From: Solea solea
Lineage: Eukaryota > Chordata > Actinopteri > Pleuronectiformes > Soleidae
Direction: 5' to 3'
DNA length: 64,000 nt
Assembly: GCF_958295425.1 (NCBI RefSeq)
Contig: NC_081154.1
Location: forward strand, 5,801,139-5,865,138
In this document: positions 32,751-43,955 of the stretch, one piece after another
Position numbering within the stretch: position 1 is the stretch's first letter
How the letters are laid out: each line of letters opens with the position of its first letter
Notes under the pieces: generated by a model
Told to the model about the DNA's origin: nothing
What the model saw: the letters and a program-made list of their open reading frames with translations, nothing else
The model's database searches: none
Program-made: the position numbers and the translations under genes

Positions 32751-34700
32751 TCGTGGACCTCTGCAGCATCTGGTCTACCCTGAAGACTGTTTACCCTGTA
32801 ATACATCTCAGGTTCTCAGGTTGAATGAACCTCTTGTCTTGTAAACACAACAATAACTGTCTTGAAAAGTGACTTATTCCTGCATGCAACTCGTTCAGCA
32901 GGTTTCCTTAAATATAAAGTTTAAAACAGGTCCTACTTCAGCTCAATAAAGGGTTTCTCACTTATTGAAGTTGTTGAGCACCAAATGTTTTGCGATATCC
33001 ACAGTTTTAAACAGCATCTATTTCTTCTTGCTTACTTTCACACTTTACTGAATTGCATCCTACATCAACGTCGTGTTTTTGGTCTTCTCTACTGAAGGTC
33101 ATGAAGATGGACCTGTTCATTAAGATAAATGTTCCTGGTTCTCGTGGGTATTGTTGCTTTCCCTCGTGAACAGTAAGCAGTCAAGGTGTTGTGGTTCAGA
33201 CCATTTCATTGTTTTGCTGCTTCAGCCAATATTAATGATTTTTTGGCTAAATCTCCTGGTATACGTTACAGGGGCAGCTACACATCAAAGACGCTCAACT
33301 CCATTTATGCGTATGATGAGATTTTCATATCGAGGCCCACAATTTGAATTGCAAACACTGTGGACTGTTGCACACCAGCTGATGATTGCGCCTTTAAGAA
33401 TGACCTCTCGAGATGTTTCTTCTTTCCCTTCTTGAGGTTCAGACTTACTCGCAGTTATGTTTTCGCAGCTTTGTTTGGTTAAGCTCAGTATTTCCCCCCT
33501 AACATCCCAGGCGCTTTGATTTCCATTGTTCTTCTTACACAAGGCAACCTTGACCTCATAGATTCTTGGCTTATTGTATTGTGGGAATATAGCTTAAATC
33601 ACCCTTAATACAGTACGTTTAAACTGCTGCTTCAGTGCAATCTCTCGGATAACTCTACAGATGAAACAACAATGAGCTCAGAATTAAAAAAAAAAAAAAA
33701 TGTATGTTCCTTTATCGTGTTTATAAGTGCAATAGATGATGAACAGATAATCCAGTTAAAGCAGATTCAATCTTTCTTCAATATAATGGCAAATATGTAA
33801 TTAATCCTAGTATAAAACAACGCCTACATCATCTTTGTTGGTATGTGAGAAACAGCTAGGAGACATACTGTATGTCATAGGTCCCACGTTTATGATTAGA
33901 GAATAAACTCCATCCAAGGATTATAGAATAATAATAAAGACTGTGGAAAGAAAATGGTATATGGTAAGAAATGGCAACAAAGCATGCATATCATGACGAT
34001 AGGGCAGCGTCCAAACGTTGTGACTAAAAAGAGGTTATATGAGCTACACGATGATCGAAACCATAAAGATGGATGTTTTTTTCTGATGAAATACTAAACA
34101 CACTGTATCCCTGAATATAAAAATACATAAATAGAAAATTATTATTTGATATAAATGGTCTGATTGGTAATTAGTTAGGGTATAAATTGGAAAATAATAT
34201 CCAAGGGAAAAGATAAAAATCAGTTGAGCAGTGTTTGAAGAAGGCTAGTACTGTCCGCTTCTTTATTTGACTTCTCTTCTCATGAGATGTTGGTCTGGAT
34301 ATCTGGTTATGTCCACTTCATTATAAGAACCCACATTTATGTCCTTAAGGACATCATAATAAGAGGACACCAAATAAAATGGACTGTGTTCTTGGAAGTT
34401 TAAATCACTGTTGGAAATGTTAAAGAAAAGTTGGCAAAATGTGAAACATGAGTCCCGTTTTTACATCTTTTCTTTACTGAGGATTTTCATAATTGAATGA
34501 TTTAGTAATACCGACAGACAAATGGATAAGGTGCTAGCACTCTGCTTCTCGAGAACCAATACGAGTCCTCTCGTGGCACCTGCTTCAACAGAGACGGAGC
34601 TCGAGCGACAAGGAGAGCAGACACATCGCGGCGACTCCCATCTGAGCGACACAATAAAAATACCACTTATTCCTCACAAGAGTCGCAGTGAGAACATCAC
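32751..34700. other. Unique DNA, no supported gene
   Basis: A 16-base perfect palindrome, ATGTCCTTAAGGACAT, is at 34339-34354 and a poly-A at 33686-33700. No exon, RNA or repeat family was recognised. Confidence 0.4.
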
Positions 34701-35984
34701 TCCTCTGCTCTCTTAATGTGACAACCGTTCCTCCGTTAACACTTTCCTTTAATAAGCCTCTCGATCAACATTAGCCGCGGCTCCGTATGACAGAGTGAGT
34801 GCTGGAGACAGATGTTGGAAAATTAGGAGGAGAGGACTGAGAGAGAGAGAGAGAGAAAAACGAAGTCAAAACCACTTCTCAAAGTGACCCCAGAGGACCA
34901 ATGTGTTCCTGATCTATGGTACGCTGCTTTGATATGTTTTAGCCATGATGGGAGAGAGACACAGAGACACAGAGAGAGCGAGAGAGACCCCACATTTGGA
35001 GGGAAAATGCATTTCCCAGCAGTGAGAACGTGCACGGAGCTCCAGTGGAACAGCTGTTGGAAGCATCAGGAGTTGTGGATGCTTGTAGCGCTACTTTGCG
35101 AGGTTGTCCCTCAGGTACTTTAAAACACACACACCCGTGTGCTACCCCGCTTTAGTTTACATCCAGTCCAACATGTCTGCTCTTTTTTTCTTTTTTCCTC
35201 CTCACTCAATAACTATCAGACGACTTTCTCAACTTTTTTTTTGGGGGCCAATTTTCTCCCACAGCTCCTTCCCAGCGTCTGTCCTCCCTCTGGTGAACTT
35301 TGCCCCCCTTCATCCTCTCAACCCTTTTCTCCCATCCATCCAGCTCACTCGTCTCCAGCTCAACAAACTCTTACCTCCTCCTGTTTACGCTCCCCATCTC
35401 CCTCCTACTCCGTCTCCCTCTCCACAGGAGTGAGGAGGAGGAGGAGGAGGCCAGGAAAGCTTAATGCATCTACCATGACAAGACTTGGACCAGGATGTTC
35501 TGGCTGTTAGCAGTGACTCTTTCATGGCTGGTGTTTAGTGCAGTCTGGGGACAACAGGACACATTTAGCTACCAGTTGTATTTGTCACAATGACGAATGG
35601 TGCTGGGGGGGGAAAGAGATACAGGGAGGGAAGAAGAGTCAAATTTCCAACAATGGCCTCTGATTTTATTGGTTAATTCCCATACAAACAGCACAACATC
35701 ATCATTCACACAAAAATGTGAACAAGATTTATGATTTATGAACAAGCTCTAATTTTTCAGGAGATCTGGGCCTTTCCGTGGCATAAGGAACCCATAGGGC
35801 CCTACATCGCGATGGGCCTAGAACCCATGGTGCCATTGCTGCCGTCTCTTGTACATTATCATTAAAAGAAGGAACCGTTCTTCTCTGCAGACCCGTTACT
35901 TTGCGTCACTAAATGTACAAAATGATCCCGCGTCACGATAGTGGCAAAGCGACAAATCTCAACCAGTGTGAACACAGCATAAGA
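34701..35984. other. Unique DNA with GA and pyrimidine tracts
   Basis: GA-rich DNA at 34835-34990, a pyrimidine-rich stretch at 35180-35430 and an AGG run near 35433-35450. A 90-base open segment ending CCCTCAG|GTACT (35019-35114) is noted and rejected elsewhere. No gene was supported. Confidence 0.4.
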
Positions 35985-36100
35985 ATAAGTGACATATAAT
36001 GGCGAGACTGCAGAGTGCAACAAAAGGACGACTTTCCCAACTCACTCCCTTTACCAAGTGCATCAGGGAACTACGGTGGCCTGCACATGCCTGAAAGGAT
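35985..36100 (+). mobile_element. MITE copy (TTAAAGGTC family), 5'-truncated
   Basis: GACATATAATGGCGAGACTG, CAGAGTGCAACAAAAGGACG, CTCACTCCCTTTACC and AGGGAACTACGGTGGCC are successive blocks of the fish MITE whose start is at 29941 and 61213. Confidence 0.6.
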
Positions 36101-37575
36101 GTAAAACACTCTTTCTTCTTTTCTCTCTGCAAATTCGTTTTTCGTCTTTCGGCTGGCCGTAGAATAAAAAGCTTCTTGCAAGGCAACGGAAACCACACAC
36201 ATTTTCATTTTAACGTGATTATACAGACAAAGTATATTCAATATCTAACAATAAGCATTCCTAAATATTAGCAGCCGTACATCATCGGTTGTTTTCGAGG
36301 GCCATTGTCGACTTTTTGTGACAATGGTTTGGTAAACATGAAGATTTTCTCTGGGATTCATTGATCTTAGTTGGGGGTGGGGCCTTTGACCATAGACTTT
36401 TTTTAGTTTTACAGTCATGTAAACTATAAACTGGTCAGGAGAGAGTGTTTCGCAGAGACGTAGAGAGAGAAAGTAACTGCACCTGTGCCGTAAATCTGCA
36501 TACTTTCCTCCAGAGAGCGGTGAAAGACAAAACCAGACGTTTAATTTCCTCCTCCTTCAGAAACTTGATTTGCTAAATGAATCCTCCTCTAGCTCTACAG
36601 CTTCATATTGAACGTACAGGTGTGACGTAGAGACAACAACCCCAAAACTGTTGTTAGCTCCTATTTTTTTTTTCTCTCCACAGATTCTGACATAAGTGTG
36701 TACTGAAATATTATGACCGTTATTATAAAAAAAATAAAGTTTATGGCCCATTACGCTCTCCTGCCCGTAATACCCTTGTAAAGTTATAAAAGGTAGAGTT
36801 ACTAATACTTTCCAAGTGAAACGGCAAAGTGAATTCCCAGTGTATAATAATAATACGTAACAGTAGGTAAGAGATTAAAGAATATTCCGGGCTGCGAAAA
36901 GCAGAAAAGAGTTCTCATGGGACTCTGACAAATTGCTCAGCACGACTCCTGGACCTATGAGTTCATTTCTGCAACATCAGAAGAGTTTATTTGATTGAAA
37001 TAGTCAAGTCCAAGCGTCTTCAAGAACAATATTGACATTTCCTCTGAAAGAGATACTTTAAATTCAGCCTTCACGGCCCATTGATGGGACCGTTGTGTCT
37101 GTCGGTGAAGATTTGTGGGATTCTCTTTCCTGGGAATGAAGTTTAGTTTTTTTTTAGAAAATCTTTGCTTCTCCTCTTATTTCTTTTTTTTTTACTTCTT
37201 TGGCTCAAGTCTCTTCCAATAAAAAGTTCTTTGTTCATATTTTTGTAAACAAATTCCCTTTCCTCTCGAAGTGGACGTAAAGTTTAACGTACTTTACTTG
37301 TTTGGTTTGGAAACAAGGGACTTTTACAAGACAGAGATGGAGATTGTCGACGTGATGACCCCCGAGGTCTCTGATTAAGTTGTGGGTGGTTCAAGAAGCC
37401 GAGTATGTGATGGGGGGAGGGAGGGAGTTAAACTTCACTCAGACAAAATGGCACAAACAACCACTGTAGGATGATGAATTCAAGATGACTAACTTACATT
37501 TTGCAGGTCAAATCAATATATCCCTTTTTTTATTTGATATTTGACATCAGGGCTCAATGTAAAATTGACACTTTT
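36101..37575. other. Unique AT-rich DNA
   Basis: No gene, RNA or repeat family was recognised. Confidence 0.4.
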
Positions 37576-37579
37576 GGCC

Positions 37580-37880
37580 TGAAGCGCTGCTGTGACGGGA
37601 GGCCAGAGGCGTCCGTTTAGGAGGAGGTGGGTTCCGTCTTAGGTTTTTATTAGATCTCGATGAATCAAACGCGGCTGTGACACCAATCACACCCGGCTCG
37701 CAAGACACTTTATAGATCAAATTCCGTCACGCTCTGTAAACCTGCCAATCCGCTGCCACTGGAAAACATTTATCCACTACCTCCATCCAATAATATGCAG
37801 CCAGTTAGCCAAATGTCTCCCTGGGACTGCATATATATATCTGATATCAAATGATCAGGTTGCACTATCGCCTGGAAGCC
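37580..37880. other. Possible conserved noncoding element
   Basis: Balanced, repeat-free DNA with TTTATTAGATCTCGATGAAT, CACTTTATAGATCAAATTCC and TCCAATAATATGCAGCCAG. No open frame of note. Judged by appearance only. Confidence 0.22.
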
Positions 37881-38499
37881 CCGAGGATATTGTGTTGCTC
37901 CATTTGTCAAAATAAAGTTCTTTTATGGATTTCTTTGAATTATTTTGGCTTCCTTTGACACTGTAAGTCAAACCATAGCAAAGGGGGAATTTGATATGAA
38001 CTGTATGCACCCGGTGTTAAAGCGGCGCATGAAGATGTCAAAGCAGGTAGAGCCGGGGATCTGAAGGTGTCATAATATGGCCTTGAGTGTAAAAAAAAAA
38101 AAAAAAGAAGCTTGGATCTTTGTGATATGGATGCACATTATAATAAAATGCATGATCACATGGAAACACTAGGCGATGGTTCGGTTTGGGATCACGCCCA
38201 TGACATTTTAAGAGAAAGACGAACCACTTGAAGCTAAAACAGTCAACTTCTTGGCTTCAGTTTGACATTATGATATTCAATCTGATTGCATAGTGTGATG
38301 CAGACACTCTTTGGCAAACAGAGACTCAATGAGTTGGCCGTTTCTCCTGACGCCTCATTTTAAGGTACGAGCCAACCATGCTGCTATGTCACTCACTCAA
38401 ATGTTTTTATCGTGCATTACTACAGATTTACAGTATGACATTGATGAACCTTCAAATTGCCTCAACAGTTCATACTTCTTCCTTGTCGACAAACAAACC
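37881..38499. other. Unique DNA, nothing recognised
   Basis: A poly-A at 38091-38106 is the only simple tract. Confidence 0.4.
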
Positions 38500-38648
38500 T
38501 TTGGACAACGTTCTCTTTTAGTTGTGTGGAAACCACGGTGCAACCACAAAGAGAATGTTTAGGGAACGTTTCCCTCAGGGTTAGATTTTGGTTTGGTTGT
38601 AACCGACCTGAGGAAAACCTTAGGAGAACGTTCTGTGTGTGTTAGTAG
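38500..38648 (+). repeat. GGAACGTT-type minisatellite fragment
   Basis: ACAACGTTCTCTTTTAG, GTGGAAACCACGGTGCAACC, TTTAGGGAACGTTTCCC and CCTTAGGAGAACGTTCTG are variants of the units in the array at 61441-62318. This is a short, diverged outlier. Confidence 0.65.
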
Positions 38649-38984
38649 GGCCCTCCAAACGCTGTCAATGTCTTCCTCAGATATTGGTTTTGTATTAAAA
38701 ATGATGTGTTTCTGTGTCATCTATCTTTCATTTCTATCTGTGGAGTTTCTCACTCATCCAGGTCATCCTCATTACTTAGCTGTAGGCAACTGGACTTCCT
38801 TAATTCAAGTTGGAGATGTTCTTACCTCTCTTTGATCTTCAAGTCAAAGTTCTGCCTGTTGACTGGACGTCTGTGTTGTGACACTCAAGCTCTTGGGGAG
38901 AGTAACTATGGGTCAAATGCAGTAATTTTACCCATAGGTGATTTTTTAAAATAGGTGCTAGTATAATGGTGTGTGGTTGTGACA

Positions 38985-39075
38985 TGGATGAGGTTTCCAC
39001 TGGCAGTTCACTTAGTGGTTGAAGCATTGTACTTTGGCGTGATCGACAGCGGTTTGACTCCCACGTTCGACTCAT
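38985..39075 (-). mobile_element. tRNA-like repeat tail (possible)
   Basis: AGCGGTTTGACTCCC near 39046 resembles a B box, and AGTTCACTTAGTGGTTGAAG resembles the A-box side. The region has no clean cloverleaf, so a degenerate SINE-like tail is more likely than a tRNA gene. Confidence 0.35.
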
Positions 39076-40120
39076 ACACATGAGATACACATTTTTTGAT
39101 GTCATTATCTGTAATGTAACCCTGTCTATTTTTTAGCCGTAACCCTGACGTCACTCATTCTGTGGGCACTAAAATACCTATGGGTCGTTTTGGCCAATCC
39201 TTGAATACGACACCATAGGTATGTAGTTCCGTTTCCGTTGGAGGACAGGTTGTCTTTGGGACAACTCTTTCAAAACACTCACAGGAATAGCTTCCCGTGA
39301 CTTCAATCGTCAGGAAGTTTGTCCTTGTCTTCCAAAACTGTCACAAACGGTGTCACAATCATCAGTCCATTTTGGACAAGCGTAGGAGCGCAACCGTACA
39401 ACCTGCCTATGGCTTTGCCGATTACCATAATTGCTAAGGCTCTTCTTCGCTCTTGAAAGAAACACTTCAACTTGCAACACTTGTGGAACAAACCAATTTA
39501 GTAAAATGTATGTAAAGTAAATCAACCCAACACTGCTCTGCACTACTATATTACTGAGACTCTCAGTCCCAGACGACAGGTTTAAGTCGAAGTTCAGGGT
39601 GAGACAGAGGTTAGAGCTAATGATTTCCACAAAAAGAATTCCCTCAAAAGTAAGTGTGTTTTACTACATGTCTCTCCGCATGCATTAATGTATATTCGCA
39701 CAAAGGAGAGAAAGTCTCTGGAGAATCTTTGTACCAACATTCTTCTAAATATTAACGTCTAAATCCATCTTCGGATAAAGCAGCGTGATTAGACTGAAAG
39801 ATCGTCCCCACGAGAGTCTACTTTCCTGCGAAAGGGTTTCCTGCAGGGAAAGATAATACTTAGGTTTTACATTTACATTTTAATCATTTCACGCTGACTC
39901 ACAATGAAGGAAACGGCAAATAGAGCGAATTCTGGATCAACGACCGAGGGCAACAAAAGGCTTAGAGCACATTTTTGCTAAACACCTCAGAATTACACCT
40001 AATTTCCCCCGACCATCACGGGACACTAAGCTAAATTGAATTTTGAACAGTTTGATGTTGGGGTCTTTATTACACACATGTGGCTCTACAGTACATTTAA
40101 AATTACTTTTGGGGAAATAC
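39076..40120. other. Unique DNA, nothing recognised
   Basis: A pair of overlapping minus-strand frames at 39303-39630 has no recognisable domain. No repeat family was identified. Confidence 0.4.
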
Positions 40121-40124
40121 TAAA

Positions 40125-40440
40125 AATTAAGGATGGCTTAATACCATTTTCTACGAGTCTGATACCAATAACACAAACTTGAGTAGCTACTTATACCGAT
40201 ATCAGATCAATATTGTCATTTTACATAAAGTACCATGCAGTAAATCACACATAATTAGTATATATAGCCCCAAGTGTGTAACAATTATTCTGATCCCATA
40301 AACAATAAGTAAACAGCTCCAAAAAAAATGTTCTTAGTGAAGCCTGTGATACTTCAGCTTTTCTTTTTCCAATATCCAATACAAAAAAAAACCAGTGCTG
40401 ATTGATAACTGGTTATAAACTGAGATACAAGTACCATGGC
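40125..40440 (+). mobile_element. hAT-like MITE, longer copy
   Basis: Starts AAGGATGGCTTAATACCATT, then GAGTCTGATACCAATAAC and TTATACCGATATCAGATC. It pairs with the minus-strand fragment at 16820-16912. The 3' end near CAAGTACCATGGCAC is uncertain. No transposase frame remains. Confidence 0.5.
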
Positions 40441-40454
40441 ACTTGGAACACTCC

Positions 40455-40690
40455 TGACTTCCATCCATCCATCCATCTTCTACCTCTTTGTCCTCCACAT
40501 GAGGTTCGCAGGTGGCACTGACATAGATTAAAAGGTGGGCTACACACTCACACCTACGGTCAATTTAGAATATCAATTTGCCTAATCCCCAAATCTGCAC
40601 ATTTTTGGACTGTAAGAGGAAACCGGAGAACCAGTATGCAAACTCCATGCAGAAAGGCCCTTGTTCAGACCTTGTTACGGGGTCTTCCTG
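40455..40690 (+). mobile_element. Fish CCATCCATCTTCTACC repeat copy
   Basis: CCATCCATCCATCTTCTACC, GTCCTCCACATGAGG, ACACCTACGGTCAATTTAGA, TTTTTGGACTGTAAGAGG, CCGGAGAACC and ATGCAAACTCCATGCAGAAA are the ordered landmarks of an extremely abundant fish repeat. Internal blocks are lost. Related copies are at 57225-57422 and, as a stub, 57848-57878. Confidence 0.75.
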
Positions 40691-41929
40691 AGTGTGAAAC
40701 AATCAGGAAGTGAATGAGTAACAGTATCATCGTATCATCGAAAGGGCTTCTTTCTCTATGGAGCCCGGAGGTTTAGTGAAACAATGAATTTTGAAACATT
40801 GAAATTGAATGAAAACAAAGTCTACAGATGTTTTAAACTTATCCTTGTCTGTGGCTCAAAAACACCATGAAAAGGTAGAAAAATGTGCATCCACAGCAGA
40901 ATTCATGCATTTTTAAATGAAAACAGAGTTGCATGCAGATCCCGTAAGTAGTCCACATCTCACGATAGGAATCAGAAAACTGAAGACCGAGACAGAGATG
41001 CACAGCCCTGGGACGTATGTTCAAGCCCGTTGACCTTTTAGCCTCTCGCATACAACAAACAAAAGACACTTTCAGTGACGCAGGGAGGAGAACCACGTTA
41101 ATTCCACACTCATGCTCGTTTCCAGCGGCAACTTCACCCCCGTGTTTGTCATAGGCATGTTGCAAACACACACGCTCGCCACAACTTCTCAAGAAGGTCA
41201 AATTGGCCGTGCAACCGGCACATTTAAGTTGTTCCGTGGACGCTGTACACACACGTCTGCTGGAGATTCGAGTAAACACCTTCCACCACAAGTGTGCATG
41301 TGGCACCAAGATCCACTGAAGGACACCTACACAGGTCTGCTGTCCCCCCCCCCCTTAATGATTATAAACAGCAGAAAATGTTTGCCTGACATGCCAAATA
41401 TTTGTTCGTTGGGCTTTACCTCCCCACTAAGCTCTTAAAATATGCAGTAATTGATACCGTAGCACAGGAGGTCTTCACCTCTCCTTTTGATACGAGGGAG
41501 GCTCAAATAGATGCATTAAATCAGGATTGTTAGCTGTTAGTCTGGTACACATTTAATCACGAGTGTGCACAATAAATCAGATGAGACTAATGAGACATTT
41601 AGGTCTAAATGTGTAGAAGGGAATAACTTGGTTGTGGTTGTCTGAGGAACAGACTCTTTGGTTTGGAGTTAAAGCCAAGACGTTCTATGAAAAAGCAAAG
41701 CCAAACTTAGCCAAAGTAAATGCTATATTGTGTAACTTTTGGTAACTCATCGGTGGGGGTTTTCGGTATCTCACAACCTCACACGCTTCAGTAAACTGGG
41801 GTTCATTTCTCCACCTCGCTGACGTCTCTTGTTATTTGCATAGCAGTTGTGCGTCCGCCATTTTACCATCGCTCTGTGTCTCCACAGACATGAAAACAAA
41901 GCACTGCTATATTGGGAATATCGCCGGTT
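40691..41929. other. Unique DNA with a long minus-strand frame
   Basis: A 156-codon frame on the minus strand (40839-41309) contains a Cys-x-x-Cys motif and several more cysteines, but no known domain fits. A C run lies at 41343-41354. A possible acceptor, CTCTGTGTCTCCACAG, ends near 41888. Confidence 0.35.
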
Positions 41930-42245
41930 TCCGGTTCCAGTTCCTGAACCTGATTTTGAACCAGTTGCCGTGTGTCGAACGGAAAACTAAATTGGTTCAG
42001 AAACTGAAAAGTTGGTTCTCAGCTGGAACCAAAAAAATTGTTGGTTCTTCCGCGCAAACCGTGACATCATCAATGGGCGTGTCATATTCTGGGTTGTACT
42101 TGAGTAACGCGGAGTTACGTCCTCCCAACTTGGTTCCTCTTAAACTGGTGTGAACGCGGGCTGGTTTGCCAGAAAGCTCCAAGGTTCTGAGACTCCAGAA
42201 CGGAGACAACGCCAGAGCCAGAGCCAGAACCGTGAACGCACTAAC
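41930..42245 (-). mobile_element. Non-autonomous DNA transposon (MITE), copy 2
   Basis: This is the minus-strand counterpart of 520-785. On the minus strand, runs of GGTTCTGGCTCTGG are followed by AACCAGCCCGCG, GTTCACACCAGTTTAAGAGG, GGGAGGACGTAACTC and CCCAGAATATGACACG. It then continues past the point where copy 1 ends, into GAACCAA- and GGTTC-rich DNA. The long minus-strand open frame that crosses it is a by-product. Confidence 0.6.
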
Positions 42246-42599
42246 AGAGTTATGTGGAACTGAATGTAGCGCACATTTGTTTGTATTTAAAAAATTACAC
42301 ACTACGGCTTTATTTCTTGAATGCGGCTTTAAAGCCTCACCAAATCTTGATATATCCAGAACTTCAGAGTACTCGTAATGAAATTTATATTCTAAAAAAC
42401 ATAAAATGAAAGCTTGCTTCACTAAATATCGTGGGCTTTTTTCCGTGACGGATAAAAAAAATTCTGTTTTTAAGAAGTTTTCCAACATAATCATAATTTA
42501 ATTCTGCGAGAGACATTCAGTTCTTGTGATTAGAACTCATTGGCAGGAAAATGACCAACATTTCAAATGAAGCCTCTTCGACACACACACGACTGTTGC
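42246..42599. other. Unique DNA, nothing recognised
   Basis: AT-rich, with no supported frame or repeat. Confidence 0.4.
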
Positions 42600-42880
42600 T
42601 TCTCATATTTTGACATGATTAAATAATTAATGAGACGCTTTTGCGCAATAATCTCATTGACATTTATCAGCTTAATTAATTTCCCTTCAGAATGCAACCA
42701 CAGTGTTTTCCTCTGGGCTCCACGGGCTTGGCTAATGCAGACGGAGCATTCAGCTCTAATCAAGGGGCTAAAATGTTTTAATGTCTGGCTGTTGTGCAGA
42801 GAAAAGAGCTTAGCAGACTCGGCACAATCAGAACGCTGGACTGTGAATATTAAGATTCCCATGACCGCTCAAAGAAAATA
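42600..42880. other. Possible conserved noncoding element
   Basis: Closely spaced homeodomain-type cores, GATTAAATAATTAATGAG, CAGCTTAATTAATTTCCC, and CAGCTCTAATCAAGGGGC with GCGCAATAATCTC, in repeat-free DNA. Both strands carry a short frame without coding bias. A developmental enhancer is plausible but unproven. Confidence 0.3.
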
Positions 42881-43487
42881 TTCCAGCTCTTCCTGTTCGT
42901 GACGCGTGTGCAGCGCCCGCGGTCTGTGGGAACCCATGACGCAAACGTATACAGTCGGCAATTCAGACTTCGGGAACTCTCCGCACCATCGCAACAAGGG
43001 TTTTCCTCCACTTCATCTCTGAAAATTAGGGTGGGATTATTTGGAAGACGCTGCGAGTGCTGATGAGTTTACATGCGAGCGGGCGTGTTTACTTCAACTC
43101 AATTTCCCCCGTCGTCCAAATCCTCGTGTTGCTGGCAAACTGCTTGAACAAATTAGTTTTGGCGGACGGAGGGACTCCGGGTTCCTGCTTTGCTGTGTGC
43201 AGTACATGTCTCCCTCTCTGTAATTATGTCCTACTGCCTCTAATCTTTGTTGCGATGACTCTTTGACTTGCAATACTTTGTTTTTTCCTCTTGACTCTTT
43301 TCACTGAATACGAAAATTCACAAATGAGGGGTTGATAATAACAGGCGTTGGTGTAAACACGTTGAATGATGTAAACAGCAGCTCCTGGTGTAGATACAAC
43401 CAAATTATTCCCATTATATTGAGGATTTCTATTCTATTCTATTCTGTGTTCAAAATAGTAATCCATGATAACATTCAGTATGTTACA
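42881..43487. other. Unique DNA, nothing recognised
   Basis: No supported gene; TATTC repeats near 43425-43443 only. Confidence 0.4.
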
Positions 43488-43955
43488 TGCATGTTAAAAG
43501 CTTTGGTTTTCTTACTGTCATGGAAACATGTTAGTCAGACTAAAATAGAGCTAGTCTTAGTCAGACTAACATACCTGGATAATGTGATTAATAGTCTGAT
43601 TACACTTTGACCTGGAAGTAGAAGGAGACGACATATAAACTGCAGTACTGTTTTAACAACAAGATGGCGCCGGTGAGAGTGAAAGCTACGAAGAAGACCC
43701 ACGTTTGGACTGACGAAGAGACGGGTTTCATGCTTTAGAACCACAGCATGATCTTTGCTTTTCTGTGACATAAAGGTCAACAAGAAACGCATTCAATACG
43801 CATTCATTTATAGAGAGATACAGCACCACCTGTGGAGGTGGGGTCAGATGTACAGTACAAATCGGTTTTCTCCTCCACATGAATACTCAGCCTCGGTAAA
43901 TTGTCCGATCGCCTGTGTTAGCCAGACTATGACCATAGCTTGATTAAACTAAACT
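43488..43955 (+). mobile_element. PIF/Harbinger-like element, copy B
   Basis: Matches copy A (23190-23715) block by block: TGTTACATGCATGTTAAAAG, AGCTAGTCTTAGTCAGACTA, CATACCTGGATAATGTGATT, GGAAGTAGAAGGAGACGA, AGAGAGATACAGCACCACCT and TAGCCAGACTATGACC. It contains a 24-codon frame from ATG at 43664 to TAG at 43736-43738 that reads like the N-terminus of a Myb/SANT-type accessory protein. No transposase remains. The element is non-autonomous and decayed. Confidence 0.7.
43664..43738 (+). pseudogene. Remnant N-terminus of a Myb/SANT-type protein
   Basis: The frame reads MAPVRVKATKKTHVWTDEET and then ends four codons later at TAG. A basic lead followed by W-T-D-E-E-T is the usual beginning of the Myb/SANT-like domain in the accessory protein of PIF/Harbinger elements, which works with a DDE transposase. 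Everything after the first helix is missing, so the protein is not functional. The first 22 bases are repeated exactly at 48133-48154. Confidence 0.5.

Noticed and set aside
35019..35114. Exon-like segment ending CTCAG|GTACT
   Set aside because: The acceptor lacks a pyrimidine tract and the frame stays open only briefly beyond the donor.
38985..39075. tRNA gene
   Set aside because: A B-box-like word is present but no cloverleaf can be folded; it is more likely a degraded SINE-like tail.
40839..41309. 156-codon minus-strand frame with a Cys-x-x-Cys and later VCLQH, loosely like a C5HC2 zinc finger
   Set aside because: The spacing does not fit that family, the remaining residues match nothing, and flanking DNA is noncoding; likely coincidence.
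41997..42494. 165-codon minus-strand frame
   Set aside because: It runs through MITE copy 2; the homologous DNA at 520-785 is not open in the same way.
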